This document shows positions 25,140 through 33,653 of a stretch of 64,000 nt of DNA, piece after piece. Position numbers and translations under genes: made by a program. The notes under the pieces were generated by a model, which had not been told where the DNA came from, did no database searches, and saw only the letters and a list, made by a program, of their open reading frames with translations. Where the stretch lies: the NCBI GenBank assembly GCA_964611895.1, contig CAZTDN010000013.1, forward strand, positions 1-64,000. The letters run 5' to 3'. The stretch's first letter is position 1. Every line of letters starts with the position of its first letter. The DNA is from JAIEOG01 sp964611895 (GTDB lineage Bacteria; Bdellovibrionota; FAC87; UBA2466).

Positions 25140-26528
25140 ATGACTTATGCGATCCCCTTCTGGATGCCACCCCCTGCACGGATGGGCTTCTACCCTCTCT
25201 TATTGGTCGGCTATTTTGCGCTGGGAAGTCTCTTCGCCCCGGCTGGTCTCACCCGCGCCCAAACTTTTTTTGTCTCGGGGGCGTTGGGAATTTCATTGGC
25301 ACAAATGTTCGTATTTTGTGGGGCTCCACTCTGGGCCTNNNNNNNNNNATCGTGCACAGCGACTAAAGAAGAAGAACAGGCGGTTTGGATGGTTTTGCTG
25401 GGCGGTTTTTGGGCCTGGATAAAGTCTTACCGAGATACACACAAATTTGTTTTCTTAAAACCCGATATCAGAGCGCTTGGGCTTTGGGCGCTTAGCGCTT
25501 GGATGATTTTCATGGTGCTCATGGAAAATATCTTGGGTCATGATGCCTTTCATATTTGGTTTCGAGCTGGTCTAAAGTTGTTCGAGGCCGGAAACCTTTT
25601 CCTCATTGACTGGAAAGACCCTGTGTTTGCTTCCTACTCTCATCCTGACTACCCAAAACTCTTGGGCATCCTCAGCGCGCAGGCTTCCTGGGTGCTGGGA
25701 TTGTGGAATGATCGCTGGCCAAAATTAGGCATTTTTCCCTTGCTCGCCTTTGTCCAAACGGGTTTTTATGCCCTCCCCTATTCCAATCGAAAAACTTGGG
25801 CAGCGTGTTTTTTACTTTTTGCAGGTGTGGGTTACCTGCTTTGGAACGGTTACCTGGATGGGTACTTGGCCCTGACTGCTTTTCTCGCTGTTGTTTTTTT
25901 GGGCCATTTCTTGCGTTCCGCCGAAAGTGGATCACTGTGGTGCGGAATTTCTAGTTTGGCATTGCTCACACAAATGAAAAATGAAGGGCTTTTTTTGGCG
26001 TGTGCCGTGTTTGCTGCATTTTGGGCGTCCAAAGGCCGCCGTTTTTTTCCGCTGATCCCTCTCTTGAAGGCTCCCGCGTTTTGGATTCTAGCGGCACCCT
26101 TTATGCTGTGGACGGTTCTGAAAACCTACTGGGGACTTCAAAGCGACATGTCTCAAAACTTCGTCCTCGCAACTCCTCTCGCGCGTGTAGTCGATCCCGA
26201 TTTTTGGAGTCTGTTCTGGCACCATGTCTCAACGAGAGCGCCACTCCCTCTAGCACTCTTTGGCATAGTCTTGGGAGCTTGTTGCTTTCGATCACAGACT
26301 CGAAAAGATCCAGTCATTCGAATGACCTTGATCAGTTTTGTCCTCTACGCATGCTTTATAGTCGCCACCTATCTCTCTACTTTTTGGATGGTAAAGAGCC
26401 ATTTGGAGTCCAGCTTTTGGCGCTTCGTTCTGCCCCTCTATGGAATCATTTTGCCCGCATTACTCGAAATCATCCCCCGACGTACCGTCGATACCGGTAA
26501 TAGGCAAAAGCTAAAAAAGCAAAATTAG
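25140..26528 (+). CDS. polytopic membrane protein, possible GT-C glycosyltransferase
   Basis: The frame runs across an N gap (25339-25348), so the exact sequence near residue 70 is unknown and the length of about 462 residues is provisional. About ten to eleven hydrophobic helices are visible, with a loop after the second set containing WKDPVFASYSHPDYPKLLG. The overall layout, with an acidic-aromatic periplasmic loop and many helices, resembles lipid-linked sugar transferases of the GT-C fold, but I see no diagnostic motif. The start at 25140 (MTYAIPFWMPP) is chosen by hydrophobicity; an ATG at 25185 is also possible. The 3' 59 bases overlap lptF convergently. Confidence 0.6.
   Translation: MTYAIPFWMPPPARMGFYPLLLVGYFALGSLFAPAGLTRAQTFFVSGALGISLAQMFVFCGAPLWAXXXXSCTATKEEEQAVWMVLLGGFWAWIKSYRDTHKFVFLKPDIRALGLWALSAWMIFMVLMENILGHDAFHIWFRAGLKLFEAGNLFLIDWKDPVFASYSHPDYPKLLGILSAQASWVLGLWNDRWPKLGIFPLLAFVQTGFYALPYSNRKTWAACFLLFAGVGYLLWNGYLDGYLALTAFLAVVFLGHFLRSAESGSLWCGISSLALLTQMKNEGLFLACAVFAAFWASKGRRFFPLIPLLKAPAFWILAAPFMLWTVLKTYWGLQSDMSQNFVLATPLARVVDPDFWSLFWHHVSTRAPLPLALFGIVLGACCFRSQTRKDPVIRMTLISFVLYACFIVATYLSTFWMVKSHLESSFWRFVLPLYGIILPALLEIIPRRTVDTGNRQKLKKQN
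25339..25348. other. assembly gap (10 N)
   Basis: Ten undetermined bases interrupt the membrane-protein gene. Ten Ns is a common placeholder for a gap of unknown size, so the real missing length may differ. The frame happens to be the same on both sides. Confidence 0.95.
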
Positions 26529-27609
26529 GCAGCCACATGCCAAACCACGCCGGCAACCAACCTGCAGCAGCCGCATAGTTGACCAATAAATAGTTGGTCC
26601 AATAGCCCATGGCGATAACAAGGCTGCTTACAATTGAAGAGCTTCGGGCACCCCGATTGCTGGATATTCCCAGCGCAAACCCCAACGCCCCAAAAACAAA
26701 GCACAAGAGCGCAAGAGAAAATCGCTTGTGGTACTCCACCAAAAGACGCCTGTGATGGGGGGTGTTGTGCTCGGAATCCCTGATATGTTGGGTGAGCAGG
26801 GGCAAGGTAAAAGATTCCATGCTATGCGCTCGCCACCCATCACCGCGAGCTGCCATCTCTAAATTGATGTCATACACATCAAACCCGATTTTCTGTTGAA
26901 GCAATTCGGTATCCTTGTTTTCGATATGGATACTGCCATTGGTCAAACGAAGAGTCAGAATCCCTTTTTCGGGTTGGTTTTTGAGAATCCCCGCCTGAGC
27001 GGAAATAGCCAATGGCCTTGTGGGGTCCCGTTTATCGTAAATGTAAACACGTTTGAGTTCGTTTTTCAGTGGAACAATGTGCTCTGTAAATAAAACCAGC
27101 CCATAAAACCCCTCGATAAAAACACCTGGTTTCAGGGTGGCTATGACCCGCTCGCTTCCCAAACGAGAAAAGAGCAGCTCGAAAGCACGGTTTCCGTAAG
27201 GGACTAGGTAGAGCGCCAGGTAGAGCACCACACCCGATAAAAAAACTGAGAAAATACCGATAGGGGCGTAAATCTGACGAAGACTGATGCCACTGACTTG
27301 CATGGCGAGTATCTCGCCCTCAGAATTAGCGCGAGAGACTCCCAGCAGAACGGCAAACAAGAACGCAATAGGAACCACCAGCGGCACAAAAGAGAGCAAC
27401 AAATACCCACTCAGCCGCAGCACATCCATAATCGCCACCTGATGCATGACGACAAATTCCATGATTCGAACCGCTTGAAACAGGAGCAGAATCATCATGA
27501 AAATAAACACCCCGTACAAAAACCCCGCGGTCACCTCGTGATTGAGAAACTTCACAAGGTACCAGGATAGCCTCGGGTAACGAGATGGCAGGTTTTGCTC
27601 GGCGTTCAT
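26470..27609 (-). CDS. lptF: LPS export permease, LptF/LptG family
   Basis: The 379-residue product is a YjgP/YjgQ-type permease of the LptB2FG machine that extracts lipopolysaccharide from the inner membrane. It has three N-terminal helices (from FLYGVFIFMMILLLFQAV), a periplasmic beta-rich domain (about residues 135-270), and three C-terminal helices ending in FAYYRYRRYVGG. The region SGISLRQIYAPIGIFSVFLSG is typical of the family. LptF or LptG cannot be told without alignment; I use lptF with reserve. The start at 27609 gives MNAEQNLPSRYPRLSWYLVKF; the upstream open frame to 27882 is antisense to rarA. It is divergent from rarA by 79 bp. Confidence 0.85.
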   Translation of the reverse strand: MNAEQNLPSRYPRLSWYLVKFLNHEVTAGFLYGVFIFMMILLLFQAVRIMEFVVMHQVAIMDVLRLSGYLLLSFVPLVVPIAFLFAVLLGVSRANSEGEILAMQVSGISLRQIYAPIGIFSVFLSGVVLYLALYLVPYGNRAFELLFSRLGSERVIATLKPGVFIEGFYGLVLFTEHIVPLKNELKRVYIYDKRDPTRPLAISAQAGILKNQPEKGILTLRLTNGSIHIENKDTELLQQKIGFDVYDINLEMAARGDGWRAHSMESFTLPLLTQHIRDSEHNTPHHRRLLVEYHKRFSLALLCFVFGALGFALGISSNRGARSSSIVSSLVIAMGYWTNYLLVNYAAAAGWLPAWFGMWLPNFAFLAFAYYRYRRYVGG

Positions 27610-27688
27610 TGTTCGCTTCTGAGTATCAACCGGTTGATCTCTAGAATCAACCTTTGCAAAAAAGTTAATCTCGTGGGTTAAGGGGTGA

Positions 27689-28963
27689 ATGCAAGATTCG
27701 CTTTTTGACCGAGTCAGCACCCAGTCCCCTTTGGCCCACCGTATGCGCCCTACTTCGCTGGAGGCGATCGAAGGCCAGAGCCATTTTTTAAACCCGCGTT
27801 TCAAACAGCTTCTTGCGTCGGACCAGTGGACGGGAATGCTTTTCTGGGGCCCCCCGGGCTGTGGAAAAACCACTCTGGCCAACGTGGTGGCTCAAGAGAC
27901 GCGGCGCCCATTTCACACCCTCTCTGCAGTGACCGCCGGGGTGAAAGAAATCCGGGAAATCCTCGAACTCTCCAGGCGCGACTTCCGCGCGGGGCGTCCT
28001 TCGTGGATATTGTTCATCGACGAAGTGCACCGCCTGAACAAAGCCCAACAGGACGTTTTTCTACCCTACATCGAAGAGGGTAGTATCCGTTTTATCGGGG
28101 CAACCACTGAAAACCCGTCATTCGAAATCAATAACGCGATCGCCTCACGTTGCACGGTGTTTCACTTCAAGGCCTTACCCGAAGATTCCCTAAAACGTGT
28201 CTTGGAACGCGCCATCCCTTCTGACCGCCGAGTGCACCCCGACGTGATCAACCAAATCGCCCATTCTTCCTTGGGGGACGCGCGCCGTGCTCTGACCTTG
28301 CTGGAACACCTCTTACTCAGCCTAAATCCTGAACTAGAAATCAAACTCGAGGACTGGGAAGGCCTGGCGCATTCACAGTCTGTTTATTACGACAAAAAAT
28401 CTGAGTCCCATTACGATACGATCTCGGCTTTCATTAAAAGCGTACGTGGCAGCGATCCCGATGCAGCGATTTACTACCTAGCCCGAATGCTTGAAGGTGG
28501 CGAGGATCCAAACTTTATTGCCCGTCGATTGATTATTTTAGCCAGTGAAGACGTGGGCAACGCGAACCCTGCTGCCCTGATGGTCGCCAACAACGCCCTG
28601 CAGGCAGTGCACGCTATCGGCATGCCTGAGGCTCGAATTATCCTGGCACAAGCAACTACCTATTTGGCTTGCAGTGAGAAAAGCAATCGGAGCTATCTCG
28701 CCATCAACGAAGCCATCGCAACAGTTCAAGCGACTGGAAATCTTGATATCCCTTACGCCATCCGAAATGCACCCACGTCTGCTATGAAGGATTGGGGATA
28801 CGGCAAGGGGTATGCATACCCTCACGACTACAAAGGAGGGTGGGTACCTGCTCAGTACTTGCCCGATGCGATTAAGGAAAGGCGGTTTTACCGCCCTTCC
28901 GAAAACGGATCGGAAAAAAAAATTCTCGAGTTTCTAAAGGAACGTGGGAAATCAGACGCCTGA
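27689..28963 (+). CDS. rarA: replication-associated recombination protein A
   Basis: RarA (MgsA) is an AAA+ ATPase of the clamp-loader clade that acts at stalled replication forks. The 424-residue product has Walker A GPPGCGKTTLA near residue 55, Walker B ILFIDEVHRLN, the sensor-1 motif IGATTENPSFEIN and the C-terminal tetramer region with EDVGNANPAALMVANNALQAV and YPHDYKGGWVPAQYLPD, which is specific to the family. An in-frame GTG-like alternative is not needed: the ATG at 27689 directly follows AAGGGGTG. It is intact. Confidence 0.95.
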   Translation: MQDSLFDRVSTQSPLAHRMRPTSLEAIEGQSHFLNPRFKQLLASDQWTGMLFWGPPGCGKTTLANVVAQETRRPFHTLSAVTAGVKEIREILELSRRDFRAGRPSWILFIDEVHRLNKAQQDVFLPYIEEGSIRFIGATTENPSFEINNAIASRCTVFHFKALPEDSLKRVLERAIPSDRRVHPDVINQIAHSSLGDARRALTLLEHLLLSLNPELEIKLEDWEGLAHSQSVYYDKKSESHYDTISAFIKSVRGSDPDAAIYYLARMLEGGEDPNFIARRLIILASEDVGNANPAALMVANNALQAVHAIGMPEARIILAQATTYLACSEKSNRSYLAINEAIATVQATGNLDIPYAIRNAPTSAMKDWGYGKGYAYPHDYKGGWVPAQYLPDAIKERRFYRPSENGSEKKILEFLKERGKSDA

Positions 28964-28967
28964 AACC

Positions 28968-29564
28968 CTAAATAAATAATCGAATTCCGACAGAACCAAG
29001 CAAGTTCACGAGGGGGCGGGGAAGATGGATATTCATTCCGTACGCAAACGCTTCGGCCTCTAGTGCGATGGAATTCGCCAAATATAGGCGAAACCCAAGA
29101 CCTAAGTTGCCAGAAATCGCGGTCTGAGTTGGCTCTTGGATATAATAGGACGTGGCCGAACCCTCATCCAAAAAGTAGTAACTGCGATCTGTCTTTACGT
29201 AACCCACCCCTACATAGAGAAAGGGCTGAAAAGTGCTTTGCTTCCCCAATAGATCGAAATCGACCCCCACACTGTAAATAGCGGTCTGTGTTAGCACATC
29301 GTTTAGGCGACCCGAAAAGGCACCAGAAGAAAAGCTCAAGACATTCTGCAACGAAGTGGAGTTGGTATAGCGTCCCTCGAGACGAATCCCCGTAAAGAGC
29401 GTAATCGCCGCCCCCCCAGAACCAGAGACACTGAGAATGTAACTGTCTTCACTAAAATAACTCTTGGAAAAAGAACCTTTTCCAAAAAGCTCCAGGCCTG
29501 CCTCTGCCGAAGGGCTGGCTAGGAATGCACCGAAAAGTAAAAAAACCGCGACGCGTTTTCCCAT
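28968..29564 (-). CDS. small outer-membrane beta-barrel protein
   Basis: A 198-residue exported protein. The signal peptide MGKRVAVFLLFGAFLASPSAEA is followed by repeated amphipathic strands and tight turns and ends in GSVGIRLFI, close to the aromatic C-terminal signal for barrel assembly. The size fits an eight-stranded OmpA/OmpW-like barrel (GVGYVKTDRSYY and LGFRLYLANSIALEAEAFAYG are typical strands). No family can be named. It converges with rarA with four bases between the genes and is divergent from the RMD1-family gene. Confidence 0.7.
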   Translation of the reverse strand: MGKRVAVFLLFGAFLASPSAEAGLELFGKGSFSKSYFSEDSYILSVSGSGGAAITLFTGIRLEGRYTNSTSLQNVLSFSSGAFSGRLNDVLTQTAIYSVGVDFDLLGKQSTFQPFLYVGVGYVKTDRSYYFLDEGSATSYYIQEPTQTAISGNLGLGFRLYLANSIALEAEAFAYGMNIHLPRPLVNLLGSVGIRLFI

Positions 29565-29653
29565 GCAACCATTCTAGTCGAATGGGCAAGGATTGCTTTG
29601 GCTCAGCGTGTCCATTCCTTGTGTTCAAATGCCCCCAATAGTACGCTGAATGC

Positions 29654-30439
29654 ATGTCGCAAACCTCCTACACAGCTCAAGCGATCCATCTCTTTGGACA
29701 GCTAAACATGAAGAGCATTCGGACCCTTCTGGGGGGCAAGCTGATTAACAGCTCCCCCCAAGAACTCCAGTTTTTGTATGGGGAAAACGGCCACCTTTTT
29801 GTTTATCCATTCGGTTGCCTGGTGTTTTTCAATATGCGCTCGGCGGATATCGAAACGGAAATCGTTAAGCTAAAGACAACCGTGGGCGGGGTTTTGGAAT
29901 TTCCCACCTCGGAGCACTTCGAGGTTATCGTGGGAGATAATCCTCGGGTCGAGTTCGAGTTCCTAGAAACAAAAAAGCTGAGCCAAGACGCGATTCGTCT
30001 GGTATCGAGCTGCTTGGGACAGTCCGCGGGTTTGGAGTACTTTGAAAACAAGGCCGATCAAATGTTGGCGGACACTGCGAATTTGATCGAGGATCTCGCG
30101 CGGCGTGGACATCTCCCTCTTAGCAACAAACACTTGCTACGCGTTATCGGAGCGACCGCAAGCACGAGACAAAACATCCTCACAAACCTTGCGATTTTAG
30201 ATCCACCAGCAGAAACCTGGAAAAGCAAAGAGTTGGAAAAGCTCTACCGGGAACTGCACCAGAACTTTGATTTGGAAATCCGGTTTCGAAGCTTGGACAG
30301 AAAACTTTCTCTGCTTCAGGACAACATCGAGATCATCGTCGATTTGGCGACGAGCAAGAAAAATACTTTCCTCGAAACACTCATCGTTGTGCTGATTATC
30401 ATAGAGTTGCTGCTGGCACTCTTGCACAAGGCGGGATGA
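29654..30439 (+). CDS. RMD1/DUF155 family protein
   Basis: The 261-residue product matches the RMD1 (DUF155) family, also found in yeast mitochondria (Rmd1, Rmd8) and in many bacteria; biochemical function is not established in bacteria. The N-terminal part has the LYGENGHLFVYPFGCLVFFN strand pair, and the middle is mostly helical with heptad-like spacing (residues 115-230). A C-terminal membrane helix TLIVVLIIIELLLALL is near residues 240-256, so the bulk faces the cytoplasm. No strong ribosome site is seen; the ATG at 29654 fits the start of the family. It converges with the RRM gene. Confidence 0.8.
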   Translation: MSQTSYTAQAIHLFGQLNMKSIRTLLGGKLINSSPQELQFLYGENGHLFVYPFGCLVFFNMRSADIETEIVKLKTTVGGVLEFPTSEHFEVIVGDNPRVEFEFLETKKLSQDAIRLVSSCLGQSAGLEYFENKADQMLADTANLIEDLARRGHLPLSNKHLLRVIGATASTRQNILTNLAILDPPAETWKSKELEKLYRELHQNFDLEIRFRSLDRKLSLLQDNIEIIVDLATSKKNTFLETLIVVLIIIELLLALLHKAG

Positions 30440-30443
30440 CCGC

Positions 30444-30764
30444 CTATCGTCCGCGGCCCCCTCGCCTACCGGAAGGTTCTTCCCGGTGGTGCGAAGCCGT
30501 TCGGACAGCGCCTTCTGGTTTATCTTTTGCGAAATCCACGGTGATATTGCGTCCTTTTAGATCGTAGTCGTGCATCCGATCGATCGCGTGTTTCGCTTCG
30601 TCGTCGTTTGGCATTTCGACAAAACCAAAACCTTTTGAATGTCCGCTCTGACGATCTTTGACAATACTGGTGGCGGTCACTTGACCGCACTGACCAAAAA
30701 GCTGAGCAAGATCGGCTTCTGTCACCTCATGACTGAGGTTGCCGATGAATAATTTCTTAGCCAT
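30444..30764 (-). CDS. RRM-type RNA-binding protein
   Basis: A 106-residue single-RRM protein of the kind found in cyanobacteria and many Gram-negative bacteria. RNP2 is KLFIGNLS at residues 4-11 and RNP1 is KGFGFVEM near residues 43-50; both contain the RNA-stacking aromatics. The C-terminus is short and Arg/Gly-rich (SGRRGGRGR). I chose the ATG at 30764 because GGAG lies six bases upstream and the family starts MAKKLFIGN. The leader (30765-30940) has an AGCGC/GCGCT hairpin. Many such genes are cold-induced, but nothing here shows that directly. Confidence 0.92.
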   Translation of the reverse strand: MAKKLFIGNLSHEVTEADLAQLFGQCGQVTATSIVKDRQSGHSKGFGFVEMPNDDEAKHAIDRMHDYDLKGRNITVDFAKDKPEGAVRTASHHREEPSGRRGGRGR

Positions 30765-30940
30765 TAGATTCTCCATTGAGTTCAAGAGACTGGTGAGAGG
30801 AAGACGGGCAAAGCCTGCGTCTAAATAGCAGCGCAAAGAGAGCGCTTCTGCATCAACAGCATCTAAAATACTTTTCGGGTTTTCATAGCGCTTTCTTGAT
30901 TTTGAACGTGATTCAGCGCGTAAAGCCCTGGTGCGGGGTG

Positions 30941-31462
30941 TTATTTCAACGTCACCGACTTCATCTTATCACCCACCTTAATCTGCTTCACTACTTCCAT
31001 TCCTTTAGTCACCTGACCGAAAACCGTATATTGGTTGTCTAGGTGAGGAATGTTCCCCAGAGCGATATAAAACTGGCTATCTGCAGAGTCAGGGTGCTGA
31101 GCTCGAGCCATCGCCACCGTGCCTTCTACATGCTTGTGACTATTAAACTCCGCTTTGAGCCTTTGGCCCGAACCCCCCGTACCGTCGCCCTTGGGATCCC
31201 CCCCCTGAACCACGAAATCTTTCACGACTCTATGAAACGTCAATCCATTGTAAAAGCCAGCTTTCACTAGCTCCTGAATACGCGCTACGGTCTGTGGCGC
31301 CTCTGCCGGATAAAACTTGATTTCAATGCTGCCACCATCCATCTCAATAACCATCATTTCCGCCGAACCTCCGGGCGACGCCTGTTTATCTGTTTTCTTC
31401 GTACATGTGCATCCAAACAAAGTGAGTGCAGCGAAAAGAGAACCAGTCAAAAAAAGGCGCAT
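30941..31462 (-). CDS. cyclophilin-type peptidyl-prolyl isomerase lipoprotein
   Basis: 173 residues with a lipobox (LTLFGC, lipidated Cys near residue 18), so it is likely a membrane-anchored periplasmic cyclophilin. The isomerase core has the catalytic Arg in FHRVVKDFVVQGGDP, the Gln in the same segment and SADSQFYIAL, which line the proline pocket. The C-terminal region is FGQVTKGMEVVKQI. Length and motifs fit the bacterial PpiA/PpiB group. The RRM gene lies 176 bp downstream on the same strand, and the Cys/Met enzyme ends 58 bp before its start. Confidence 0.92.
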   Translation of the reverse strand: MRLFLTGSLFAALTLFGCTCTKKTDKQASPGGSAEMMVIEMDGGSIEIKFYPAEAPQTVARIQELVKAGFYNGLTFHRVVKDFVVQGGDPKGDGTGGSGQRLKAEFNSHKHVEGTVAMARAQHPDSADSQFYIALGNIPHLDNQYTVFGQVTKGMEVVKQIKVGDKMKSVTLK

Positions 31463-31520
31463 AAGTTTTCCTGTTTTTTTCGAGTTTAGATTGCAATGAT
31501 TCTAATGCAACGGCAAGCCC

Positions 31521-32690
31521 CTACCCAGCCGAAAAAGTATATTTCAGAGCTTTTTGGAAGTCCCTCTCCAGGTCGGCAAAATCTTCAATGCCTACAGAAA
31601 CCCGAATCAGCGCGTCCTCTATGCCCTGCGCTTTGCGGTCAGCCGCACTCAATCCACTGTGCGAGGTCACCGCGGGGCGAGTTACCAAAGTTTCCAGGCC
31701 ACCCAAGCTAGGGGCCTTTACTGCTAACTCTAACGCGTCCATCAGCCGTTCCGCCTCGCTCTCCCCGCCTTCGATGACGAAAGAGAGCATGCCGCCAAAG
31801 CCTCTGAAGAGTTCTTTGGCATGCACGTGCCCTTCGCACTCGTTCAAACCGGGATAGTAAACACGCGTGACTTTAGACTGCTGCTGCAACATCCGCGCAA
31901 GTGCAAGGGCCGTTTCGCTTTGACGACGCACCCTTAATCCCATGGTCTTCATTCCTCGATGCAATAGGTAGCAGGCATGCGGGTCTAAGCAGCCTCCAAG
32001 GAGATTCGTAGTCTCTAGTACCCGACGGATTAGGTTTTCTTTACCAACAACCGCTCCAGCAACAATATCCGAATGCCCATTGAGATATTTGGTAGCACTA
32101 TGCAAGACGATATCCACGCCCAATCGATGTGGATTAAAGACCGCGGGAGAGCAAAAGGTATTGTCGATAAAAACCAATAGCCCATGTTTTTTTGCAAATG
32201 CGACAACCTTCCTAAAGTCGGGTACTTTTGTGGTCGGATTGGAAATCGATTCGATATATATCGCCACGGTGTTTTTGCGCAACACTTCTGGCAAACGCTC
32301 TAGATTCCCAACATCAAAGTAAGAAACTTCCCTGCCGAAATTTTGGAACTCCTTATCAAAAAAATAGCGGGTGCCGCCATAAAGGTCTGATTGCGCCAAA
32401 ATGTGTTCGCCATTCTCTACCAACGCCAAAAGCGACGAAGCTATTGCCGCCATCCCTGAAGCAAAAACCAAACCTTTTTCTGCCCCCTCCAACGCGGCTA
32501 TTTTTGCCGAGACCACGCTTTGATTGGGATTATTGTTCAAACGCTGATAGCGAATATCGTGATAGCCTCCGTCCTCGGAGGAGTATTGAAATGTACTCGT
32601 TTGAAAAACCGGGAGCGTAACCGCCCGTTCTATTAGAGGAGCTTCTCCAGCGTGAACTAATTTGGTCTCGAAGCCTAGTTCGTCACTCAT
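31521..32690 (-). CDS. Cys/Met-metabolism PLP enzyme
   Basis: A 389-residue member of the cystathionine gamma-synthase/beta-lyase/gamma-lyase superfamily, which uses pyridoxal phosphate in sulfur amino-acid metabolism. The PLP Lys is in LHSATKYLNGHSD near residue 205; other signatures are FASGMAAIASSL and DNTFCSPAVFNP. Exact specificity (synthase, lyase or methionine gamma-lyase) cannot be told from motifs alone; SHSGLSAADRKAQGI near the C-terminus is shared by several. Its start overlaps the end of the PP2C gene by eight bases, so the two are probably co-translated. The ATG at 32690 is the first that fits the family. Confidence 0.9.
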   Translation of the reverse strand: MSDELGFETKLVHAGEAPLIERAVTLPVFQTSTFQYSSEDGGYHDIRYQRLNNNPNQSVVSAKIAALEGAEKGLVFASGMAAIASSLLALVENGEHILAQSDLYGGTRYFFDKEFQNFGREVSYFDVGNLERLPEVLRKNTVAIYIESISNPTTKVPDFRKVVAFAKKHGLLVFIDNTFCSPAVFNPHRLGVDIVLHSATKYLNGHSDIVAGAVVGKENLIRRVLETTNLLGGCLDPHACYLLHRGMKTMGLRVRRQSETALALARMLQQQSKVTRVYYPGLNECEGHVHAKELFRGFGGMLSFVIEGGESEAERLMDALELAVKAPSLGGLETLVTRPAVTSHSGLSAADRKAQGIEDALIRVSVGIEDFADLERDFQKALKYTFSAG

Positions 32691-33357
32691 GGATTTCGAT
32701 GTAAACAATCGTAATATTATCTGATTGGTCCGCAACCACGGCCTGAGCAATGAGTTCCTTCAACATTTTTGAAGGATCAGATGCCAGGTTTTGCATTGTG
32801 CTTACGAGTGCATTTTCAGCAATCTGCTTGTACAAACCGTCGGTGCACATCAAAAGGCGATCGCCGACCTTGAGTGGAAATTTTTCTTCCTGCACTTGGA
32901 AAGGAAAAAGATCCGTCGGAATGCCCAAGTAGGAAGCCAACACCGGCCCGCCATACCCTTCGTCGTACGCTTCGTGGTCCACGGTAAGCTGAACCAGGTG
33001 GCCACTCTCTAAACGATAGCAACGCGAATCTCCCACATGGACCATCTCTGCCTGCCCATCTTGGATCCGCAACGCGGTTAGGGTTGTTCCCATTCTTGCT
33101 TCGCCAAGAGAGGCCAATGCTTCCTTGAGCACAGCAACTTGGATGGTTTCAACGGTTTGGCGCAGTGTGGAGCCCGGTTCGTCGACCGGATGCGCGCCAA
33201 CCCCTGTCACTGCCATTAACGAGGCGACTTCCCCCCGCTCACCACCACCAATTCCGTCCGCTACGGCAAATAGCCCATTTTCATTGTCTACTAGGTACGC
33301 GTCTTGATTTTCTTTTCGGGACCCCAGCGCTGTGATCGAATAGCCAGTTGCTCGCAT
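32683..33357 (-). CDS. PP2C-family serine/threonine phosphatase
   Basis: 224 residues with the metal-binding motifs of bacterial PP2C phosphatases: SRKENQDA near the start, AVADGIGGGERGE, the central GTTLTALRI strand, VHVGDSRCYRL, TDGLYKQI and SDNITIVYIE. The metal-binding Asp of DGIGG, GDSRC, CTDGL and SDN are present, so it should be active. It dephosphorylates proteins modified by Ser/Thr kinases; no kinase gene is in the window. Upstream is the 296-bp gap with the tsaB leader on the other strand. Confidence 0.92.
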   Translation of the reverse strand: MRATGYSITALGSRKENQDAYLVDNENGLFAVADGIGGGERGEVASLMAVTGVGAHPVDEPGSTLRQTVETIQVAVLKEALASLGEARMGTTLTALRIQDGQAEMVHVGDSRCYRLESGHLVQLTVDHEAYDEGYGGPVLASYLGIPTDLFPFQVQEEKFPLKVGDRLLMCTDGLYKQIAENALVSTMQNLASDPSKMLKELIAQAVVADQSDNITIVYIEIHE

Positions 33358-33493
33358 AGGTTGCCATCTTAGCTTGGTCGCAGCCTAGGCACAACGCCTG
33401 CGGAGAACCCCAGCCCAAAAAAGCGAAAACCTTCACAATTTAACTAAGAGTCGGAATTTACGACGCTTTAGCTGGGTGTATACCCCCTGTATA
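33358..33493. other. intergenic stretch upstream of the PP2C gene
   Basis: This is the part of the PP2C/tsaB divergent gap that lies before the RNA promoter. I see no gene. It should hold the PP2C promoter, but no convincing -35/-10 pair is visible on the minus strand. A near-palindrome centred on GTATAC (about 33474-33487, GGGT-GTATAC-CCCC) could be an operator. Confidence 0.4.
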
Positions 33494-33523
33494 TTGCTCT
33501 ATTACAACTCGCCGCGTTATACT
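33494..33523 (+). promoter_or_regulatory. promoter of the RNA upstream of tsaB
   Basis: TTGCTC (33494-33499) and TATACT (33518-33523) are 18 bases apart. The predicted start lies 7-8 bases on, at about 33530-33531. That coincides with the first base of the long terminal stem of the RNA, which supports both calls. Confidence 0.6.
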
Positions 33524-33530
33524 TATATGT

Positions 33531-33636
33531 AGGGCGGCAGGCACAATAAGACGGACATCCCCCGAAACAGATATCCCCGGTTGGGCTCACCCCTCGCTCA
33601 GCCAGTCAAGTCTGAGGCTTGCCGCCCGCTTTTTTT
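33531..33636 (+). ncRNA. candidate structured RNA or tsaB leader attenuator
   Basis: A ~105-base unit closed by a long stem: GGGCGGCAGGC (33532-33542) pairs with GCTTGCCGCCC (33617-33627), 11 pairs including one G-U. It is followed two bases later by seven T (33630-33636), a Rho-independent terminator. Inside, GGTTGGGC (33579-33586) pairs with GCTCAGCC (33596-33603), with G-U wobbles, around a nine-base loop containing CCCC. Short AGAC/GTCT (33549-33552, 33610-33613) pairing is also possible. Three C-runs (33559-33563, 33575-33578, 33590-33593) look unpaired and could bind Shine-Dalgarno sequences. The tsaB ATG is 17 bases after the T-run. I see no SRP, 6S, RNase P or known riboswitch consensus. 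Confidence 0.55.
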
Positions 33637-33653
33637 CCCGCTAAGAAGTCGCG

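Noticed and set aside
27610..27882. extended N-terminus for lptF
   Set aside because: The extension is antisense to rarA, charged and unlike the family start. The ATG at 27609 gives the expected first helix.
33531..33636. 4.5S/SRP RNA
   Set aside because: The size fits, but the conserved apical sequence with GGAAGGAAGCAGCC-like bases is absent.
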